Source of the DNA: Acidimicrobiales bacterium
GTDB taxonomy: Bacteria; Actinomycetota; Acidimicrobiia; Acidimicrobiales; Aldehydirespiratoraceae
Length of the DNA: 64,000 nt
NCBI GenBank assembly: GCA_029247365.1
Contig: JAQWLJ010000033.1
Location: 124,001 to 188,000, forward strand
Direction of reading: 5' to 3'
How positions within the stretch are numbered: position 1 is the stretch's first letter; the number at the start of each line of letters is the position of its first letter. The translations under genes were made by a program, and so were the position numbers. Shown here piece by piece: positions 60,756-64,000 of the stretch. The notes beneath the pieces were generated by a model. That model searched no databases and had not been told where the DNA came from. It was given only the letters and a program-made list of their open reading frames with translations.

Positions 60756-61725
60756 CTGCCTCAGCGACACAGTCCGCCGTCTCGGCCATTGCCCGATCGG
60801 CGCCGTAGGTGTCGCTGAGGTCGATCCAGCCCACGCCCCGCTCATCAAGGCGAGCCCGGACGTCAGCGTCGATGACACCACCGACGACGAGTGATGCTCG
60901 CGCCGCAGCCCGGCCGAAATCCACAACCGCACCCACGACCTTGCCATCGAAACTGGTGGCGTCGACACGGCCCTCACCGGTGATGACAAGATCGGTAGCT
61001 TCGATCTGTTCGTAGAGCTCCACGGCCTCCGCGATCAGCATCGCCCCGGACTCGATCCGCGCTCCGGCAGCCACCAACCCCCCGGCGAGACCCCCTGCCG
61101 CCCCTGCACCGGGACACTCGGAGATATCGACGCCATGTTCGTCCTTGTAGACCTCAACCAATCGCTCGAGGCGAGCGGACAGCAGCCTGACCTGCGCCTT
61201 CGACGCCCCCTTCTGGGGGCCGAAGACACGTGCCGCGTCGGTGAACTGCGTCTCGACGTCGCACGCAACGACGAGGTCGACACCCTTGAGCCGCGATGGA
61301 GCTGGCAATGCGCGCAGCGCCCCAAGTCCACCGTCGGTGGTCGCAGACCCGCCGAGGCCGACAATAATCTCGGCCGCACCGGCTTCGACAGCCCGGGCGA
61401 TCAGCTCGCCCGTCCCAGCCGTGGTGGCCTCCATCGGATCGTTGCCGTCAGCACCGCCAGCGAGCAGCAAGCCCGACGCCTCGGCCATCTCGATCACCGC
61501 ACGCCCGCGCGAAAGGCGCCAGCCCGCATCAACCGCGGTGCCGAGCGGACCGGTGACCGCCGTGGTGCGGTTCGCGCCACCGAACGCGGCCAGCGTGCCT
61601 TCACCACCGTCAGCCATCGGTTGGACTGCGACGTCATACCCGGGCGCGCCGGCCGTCACTGCCGCGCCGAACCCGACGGCGTCGAGCGTGCCGCGAAACT
61701 TGTCGGCGCAGGCGAGCAGGCGCAT
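60733..61725 (-). CDS. glxK: Glycerate kinase
   Basis: 330 residues; phosphorylates D-glycerate using ATP. Hallmarks: CADKFRGTLDAVGFGAAV, MADGGEGTLAAFGG with the substrate loop, IIVGLGGSATTDGGLGALRAL and DLVITGEGRVDATSFDGKVVGAVV, typical of the GK-II (GarK/GlxK) family. Alone in this strand; serves glycerate from serine, glyoxylate or hydroxypyruvate. Confidence 0.94.
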   Translation of the reverse strand: MRLLACADKFRGTLDAVGFGAAVTAGAPGYDVAVQPMADGGEGTLAAFGGANRTTAVTGPLGTAVDAGWRLSRGRAVIEMAEASGLLLAGGADGNDPMEATTAGTGELIARAVEAGAAEIIVGLGGSATTDGGLGALRALPAPSRLKGVDLVVACDVETQFTDAARVFGPQKGASKAQVRLLSARLERLVEVYKDEHGVDISECPGAGAAGGLAGGLVAAGARIESGAMLIAEAVELYEQIEATDLVITGEGRVDATSFDGKVVGAVVDFGRAAARASLVVGGVIDADVRARLDERGVGWIDLSDTYGADRAMAETADCVAEAVSGFLSP

Positions 61726-62154
61726 CCACCCATCCTGCCCGAACTCCCGTTGCTCATGGAACCGCGCCGGTTGTTCTTGTTCCTAACGCTGGTCCCACCT
61801 CGTTTGCGGAGGTCGACGGGTAGCTCGTGACCACTAGAGGTAGTGGCGGTCTGCGTGGGGCGCGGGCACCGCTCGTTGCGGGTACCGACGCGACCTCGAT
61901 CGCAGTTCGACTGGCCGACCGCGAACGACCTTGACGACGTGCGGCGTCAGCTAACCAGGGGTCGACCCGGCACGATTACAAGCCACTACGACTCTGCATC
62001 AGTGTTTCCAGCACGTTGGGAATCCCCTGAGAAGGAAGCACCTGATCAGGAGTGGCCGTGTGATCGCAGCGGGTCCGCCGTCGAGGTCCCCGAGCAGTCC
62101 AGACCGCGTGGGGGATCACCTGCACGCCGCCACTGGATGTTTGCCTCGGCTCGG
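61726..62154. other. 429-bp gap without a supported gene
   Basis: Between the glycerate kinase start and the 3' end of the LytR_C gene. No reading frame on either strand shows family features or a ribosome site; no tRNA-like fold, repeat or strong terminator was seen. A partial A/T increase around 61,780 and 61,970 may mark the glycerate kinase promoter. Confidence 0.5.
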
Positions 62155-62808
62155 TCAGCCAAGCACTCGATCGGAGCCAAGGACGACGAAGATGTGGAAG
62201 CCCTCGACCTGGCTGGCGTCGGCAAGCAACGCACCGGGATCTGTTGCGGCCCGCAGTACCGCACCGGTGGCGCCGAGTTCGATGGCGACAGCTTCGGCCT
62301 CAAGGGCGTAACCGTCGATGTAGTACACAGCCGAGAGTTCGGTGTTGGCCGCTGCGTTGACTGCCACGGTCACGAACCCGGCCGTTGTGAGCAGCTGGGC
62401 CTGCTGACCGGCGAGGCCCGAGACGCCGACGCCATTGGCGACCGCCACCTTGACTTCGCCCAGCGGGCGGGTGGTGGGCGTCACCGGCGTGGTGTCCGTA
62501 GTGCTGGTCGTATCGTCGCCCGAACCGTCATCGACCGCAGGGTCCTCGCCACTGTCGTCACCCGAGCTATCGCCGGCATCGGCATCGTCGCTGCCGTCCG
62601 ACGATGCGCCGTCGGCACCGTCGTCGTTCGACGCGTCGTCGGTGGCGGTGACCTCTCCTGAGCTGTCGCCTCCGACGCCGCCTTGCCATAGCAGCAGGAA
62701 GCCAATCACGACCGCAACAGCGATCAGCGCAAGTCCCTTGCTCGCGGCGTTACCGGTGGACTGCGCGAACGATGAATCCGAAGCGGCGTAGCGTCCGTGG
62801 GTGGTCAT
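62155..62808 (-). CDS. Membrane-anchored LytR C-terminal-domain (LytR_C) protein
   Basis: 217 residues: short cytoplasmic N-terminus, one transmembrane helix (GLALIAVAVVIGFLLLWQ, about 30-47), a long Asp/Ser/Gly/Thr-rich acidic linker (about 52-120), then a C-terminal LytR_C domain with VKVAVANGVGVSGLAGQQAQLLTTAGFVTVAVNAAANTELSAVYYIDGYALEA. In actinobacteria such domains sit outside the membrane and are linked to cell-wall polymer attachment. Start ATG 62808 with a modest GAGGGAG site. Confidence 0.85.
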   Translation of the reverse strand: MTTHGRYAASDSSFAQSTGNAASKGLALIAVAVVIGFLLLWQGGVGGDSSGEVTATDDASNDDGADGASSDGSDDADAGDSSGDDSGEDPAVDDGSGDDTTSTTDTTPVTPTTRPLGEVKVAVANGVGVSGLAGQQAQLLTTAGFVTVAVNAAANTELSAVYYIDGYALEAEAVAIELGATGAVLRAATDPGALLADASQVEGFHIFVVLGSDRVLG

Positions 62809-62935
62809 CGGCTGTGAAACTCCCTCATCGAGACGTCGCCCAGCGACGTTCATTCCCGACAGCATGACAGATTCAGCGGCCGCGGCGGCGCCGCGACCTC
62901 TAGCCTGACTCTGTTCGCTCCGTTTTCGGGGCCTC

Positions 62936-63011
62936 GCCCGTGTAGCTCAGTTGGTAGAGCAGCTGTCTTGTAAACAGCAGGTCGCAGGTTCGACTCCTGT
63001 CGCGGGCTCCA
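62936..63011 (+). tRNA. tRNA-Thr (anticodon TGT)
   Basis: A complete cloverleaf with encoded CCA. The 7-bp acceptor stem is GCCCGTG/CGCGGGC, D-loop AGTTGGTAGA, the anticodon arm GCTGT-CTTGTAA-ACAGC reads anticodon TGT (codon ACA), and the T arm is GCAGG-TTCGACT-CCTGT. Discriminator base T precedes CCA. Its 3' end lies one base from the rRNA methyltransferase stop codon on the other strand. Confidence 0.97.
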
Positions 63012-63012
63012 G

Positions 63013-63972
63013 TCAAACGCCGCCAGCTTCGCTGCGGCGGCGGGTGATTTCGTAAACAGCGACCGCCGCCGCGTTGCTGACATTGAGGCTGTCGAGCACG
63101 CCTGCCATCGGGATGCTTGCGACGGTGTCGCAGCGTTCCCGAACTAGTCGGGACAGGCCGGGGCCTTCAGCGCCGAGTGCGAGGGCGATCGGTTCGTCGG
63201 CGACGGGCAGATCGAAGAGGCTGCGATCACCACCGGCATCAAGGCCGGCCGTCCAGATGCCGTTCTGCGTCAAGGTCTTCATCGCCGCAGGCAAGCCGCC
63301 GACAACCGCTATGCGCAGGTGTTCGATCGCGCCTGCCGCCGTCTTCGCAACGGTGGGCGTGATGTGCGCAGCACGGTGCCGAGGAAGAACCACGCCGGTT
63401 ACACCTGCGCACTCTGCGGTTCGCAGAATTGCCCCGAGGTTGCCTGGGTCGGTAATGCCGTCGAGTAACAGCAAGAACGGCAGTGTCCCGTCACGTTCGG
63501 GATCGAGCAGTTCCTCCAGTGGGGTGGATCGAAGCGGCTGCGCCATCGCCAGCACCCCCTGAGCCCCCTCGGTGCGGGTCATCGACTCGAACTTGTTGCG
63601 CGAGAGTTCGCGCAACGTCACCTTCTGCTCGTCGGCCAGATCGATGATGTCGTCGAGGATCGGTGCGGGATCGAGATCGCCGGCCAGGATCACTTCGCGC
63701 GTGCGTCGCGTGCCCGCCATGAGCAGTTCGCGGACGGCGTGACGCCCCTCCACCTGATCGCCACCAAGATGCGCATCTCCGCGCCCCTCGTCAGCGGCAC
63801 GGATCGGTGTGGTCCCGCGCTGGCCATCACTGCGCCGCGGGCCGGGTCCACCTCGTCGGTTGTTCGTCGCGCCCTTGCCACCGCGCTTGGCGGCCTTCTT
63901 CGCCGGCGGACGGCTCCGCCCACCTTTCTGCCCCTTGCCTCCAGAGCCCCGATTCGAGCTGCGGCCGCTCAT
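63013..63972 (-). CDS. rlmB: TrmH-family 2'-O-ribose methyltransferase (RlmB-like, 23S rRNA G2251)
   Basis: 319 residues from ATG 63972. A basic, Gly-rich N-terminal tail (about 1-75, rich in Lys/Arg) precedes the RlmB substrate-binding domain (VEGRHAVRELLMAG) and the SPOUT knot: LDGITDPGNLGAILRTAECAGVTGVVLP, ALGAEGPGLSRLVRERCDTVASIPM and SLNVSNAAAVAVYE. Uses SAM. The reading frame stays open leftwards to the window edge (codon 1 at 63996 is another ATG), so a longer N-terminus is possible. Such genes often follow cysS; that gene would be outside the window. Confidence 0.9.
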   Translation of the reverse strand: MSGRSSNRGSGGKGQKGGRSRPPAKKAAKRGGKGATNNRRGGPGPRRSDGQRGTTPIRAADEGRGDAHLGGDQVEGRHAVRELLMAGTRRTREVILAGDLDPAPILDDIIDLADEQKVTLRELSRNKFESMTRTEGAQGVLAMAQPLRSTPLEELLDPERDGTLPFLLLLDGITDPGNLGAILRTAECAGVTGVVLPRHRAAHITPTVAKTAAGAIEHLRIAVVGGLPAAMKTLTQNGIWTAGLDAGGDRSLFDLPVADEPIALALGAEGPGLSRLVRERCDTVASIPMAGVLDSLNVSNAAAVAVYEITRRRSEAGGV

Positions 63973-64000
63973 CGGACGATCAGGGCGACAGCCCACGCAG

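Noticed and set aside
61843-62661. Plus-strand open frame across the gap and opposite the LytR_C gene
   Set aside because: Low-complexity composition that reflects the acidic linker in antisense; no motif or ribosome site.

Overview
The window is gene-dense, high-GC DNA from an actinobacterium. The gene families point to a marine or freshwater member of the Acidimicrobiia (Ilumatobacter-like), which is an inference from content and not from a marker gene. Supporting signs are many lipoproteins with acidic or Thr-rich linkers, the coproporphyrin-dependent heme genes (hemE, cgoX, chdC), a HelD-type RNA polymerase helicase, an Rpf-like muralytic domain, a GlnR-like box before amtB and a CIRCE operator before groEL. 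No phage, insertion sequence or CRISPR array was seen. The only RNA gene is tRNA-Thr(TGT).

Layout. 1-16.3 kb: a truncated peptide-binding lipoprotein divergent from an amidohydrolase, then a CobW GTPase and a DtxR-type metal regulator. A minus-strand run follows: helD, a sucrase/ferredoxin-like protein and a ferric-iron ABC transporter (ATPase, binding protein, permease). Then come a patatin, a degenerate M23 lipoprotein and the hemE-cgoX pair. 16.5-31.8 kb: an Rpf-like lipoprotein behind a structured leader, lnt overlapping dtd, a glycosyltransferase-methyltransferase-toroid cluster, gtrA, tesB, a PQQ-type sugar dehydrogenase, a lytic transglycosylase and small enzymes. 27.9-33.2 kb: the minus-strand amtB-glnD-Nudix-hydrolase run, without glnK. 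34-40 kb: AcnX large and small subunits facing an ornithine cyclodeaminase-family reductase, an AhpD-like gene with an in-frame TGA, an SDR and a TPP enzyme. 39.9-45.9 kb: a complete branched-chain amino-acid ABC transporter. 46-52.4 kb: chdC, an AraC/PAS regulator divergent from putA, a class IV aminotransferase and a sulfotransferase-like protein. 52.5-57.4 kb: a polar amino-acid ABC transporter with a dimethylarginine hydrolase, then a ureohydrolase and fdhD. 57.5-64 kb: nitrobindin, groEL, a MoaD-like protein, glycerate kinase, a LytR_C protein, tRNA-Thr and an rRNA 2'-O-methyltransferase.

The strongest unusual finding is at 36761-37342. An AhpD/carboxymuconolactone-decarboxylase-like gene is interrupted by a single in-frame TGA exactly at the second Cys of its CxxC redox motif. 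An 11-nt spacer and a perfect 7-bp hairpin with loop GGUCU follow the TGA. This is the geometry of a bacterial SECIS, so I read the gene as a selenoprotein (CHYU).

The window is rich in amino-acid uptake and breakdown: a possible cis-3-hydroxyproline branch (AcnX plus Pyr2C reductase) could feed proline to PutA, a methylarginine/arginine branch has its own transporter, and a Liv transporter and ammonium uptake are also present.
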